Source: CAWJHE01 sp964614855
Lineage (GTDB): Bacteria; Chloroflexota; Anaerolineae; Anaerolineales; UBA4823
DNA: 5,587 nucleotides
Direction of reading: 5' to 3'
Assembly (NCBI GenBank): GCA_964614855.1
Contig: CAZTMX010000193.1
Coordinates: 1-5,587, forward strand
Every line of letters starts with the position of its first letter. Position 1 is the stretch's first letter. Both the position numbers and the translations under genes were made by a program. This document shows, piece after piece, positions 5,562 to 5,587 of the stretch. The notes beneath the pieces are model-generated. The model saw nothing but the letters and a program-made list of their open reading frames with translations, did not search any database and was not told the origin of the DNA.

Positions 5562-5587
5562 ATGGAACAGAAAAAGACACGTTGGAT
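5562..5587 (+). CDS. Start of an unidentified divergent gene, cut by the window edge
   Basis: Only the first eight codons (MEQKKTRW) are visible, so no function can be assigned. A Lys-rich start leading into Trp would suit a short cytoplasmic tail before a membrane segment or signal peptide, but this is a guess. AAGGTGG (5549-5555) lies six bases before the ATG and fits a Shine-Dalgarno sequence. A second in-frame-open ATG at 5540 in another frame (MQNKVVGDGTEKDTLD) has no ribosome binding site and is less likely. The promoter and two dyads directly upstream suggest regulated expression. Confidence 0.5.

Noticed and set aside
5540..5587. Alternative plus-strand start at 5540 (MQNKVVGDGTEKDTLD).
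   Set aside because: No ribosome binding site precedes it, while the 5562 ATG has AAGGTGG at good spacing. It cannot be fully excluded from so few codons.

Overview
The window carries four protein-coding genes on the minus strand and the first codons of a divergent plus-strand gene at the right edge. Genes are GC-moderate to GC-rich by eye, and the right-hand spacer is markedly AT-rich. A lipoprotein-type ABC adaptor, a two-module FtsX-like permease and a distant phosphofructokinase homologue would fit a free-living environmental bacterium, possibly a monoderm such as a Chloroflexota/Anaerolineae member. That assignment is a weak inference from protein style; no phylogenetic marker is present.

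Layout in minus-strand transcription order, right to left. (1) Positions 5228-4071 encode a 385-aa phosphofructokinase-family protein. Its fold motifs are recognisable, but the catalytic TIDND motif reads TIYNN and other active-site residues are replaced. (2) A 68-nt gap holds a short GC hairpin followed by a U-run, a probable terminator or attenuator. (3) Positions 4002-3109 encode a MacB/LolD-type ABC ATPase with an unusual disordered N-terminal extension. (4) Positions 3096-700 encode a 798-aa permease with two FtsX/MacB modules, 12 nt after the ATPase. (5) Positions 699-513 are filled by a tandem array of exact 42-bp period whose first, partial copy is the 3' end of the permease gene, stop codon included. 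(6) From 512 leftwards lies the N-terminal 170 residues of a HlyD/MacA-type lipoprotein adaptor, cut by the window edge.

The ATPase, permease and adaptor together look like a tripartite MacAB-like exporter or mechanotransmission system. The ATPase would drive the FtsX-type permease, and the lipid-anchored adaptor would sit outside the cytoplasmic membrane. The substrate cannot be read from the sequence. The PFK-like gene is co-oriented but separated by the probable terminator, so it need not be functionally linked.

Right of the PFK-like gene is an AT-rich, apparently non-coding spacer of about 330 nt. Its right end holds a good sigma-70-type promoter (-10 TATAAT, 17-nt spacer) facing right. 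It is overlapped by two adjacent dyad symmetries that look like operators, upstream of a new gene starting at 5562 of which only eight full codons are visible.

The most notable items are the 42-bp hairpin-bearing array apparently generated from a gene's 3' end, the PFK homologue that looks catalytically dead or repurposed, and the doubly palindromic promoter of the divergent gene.
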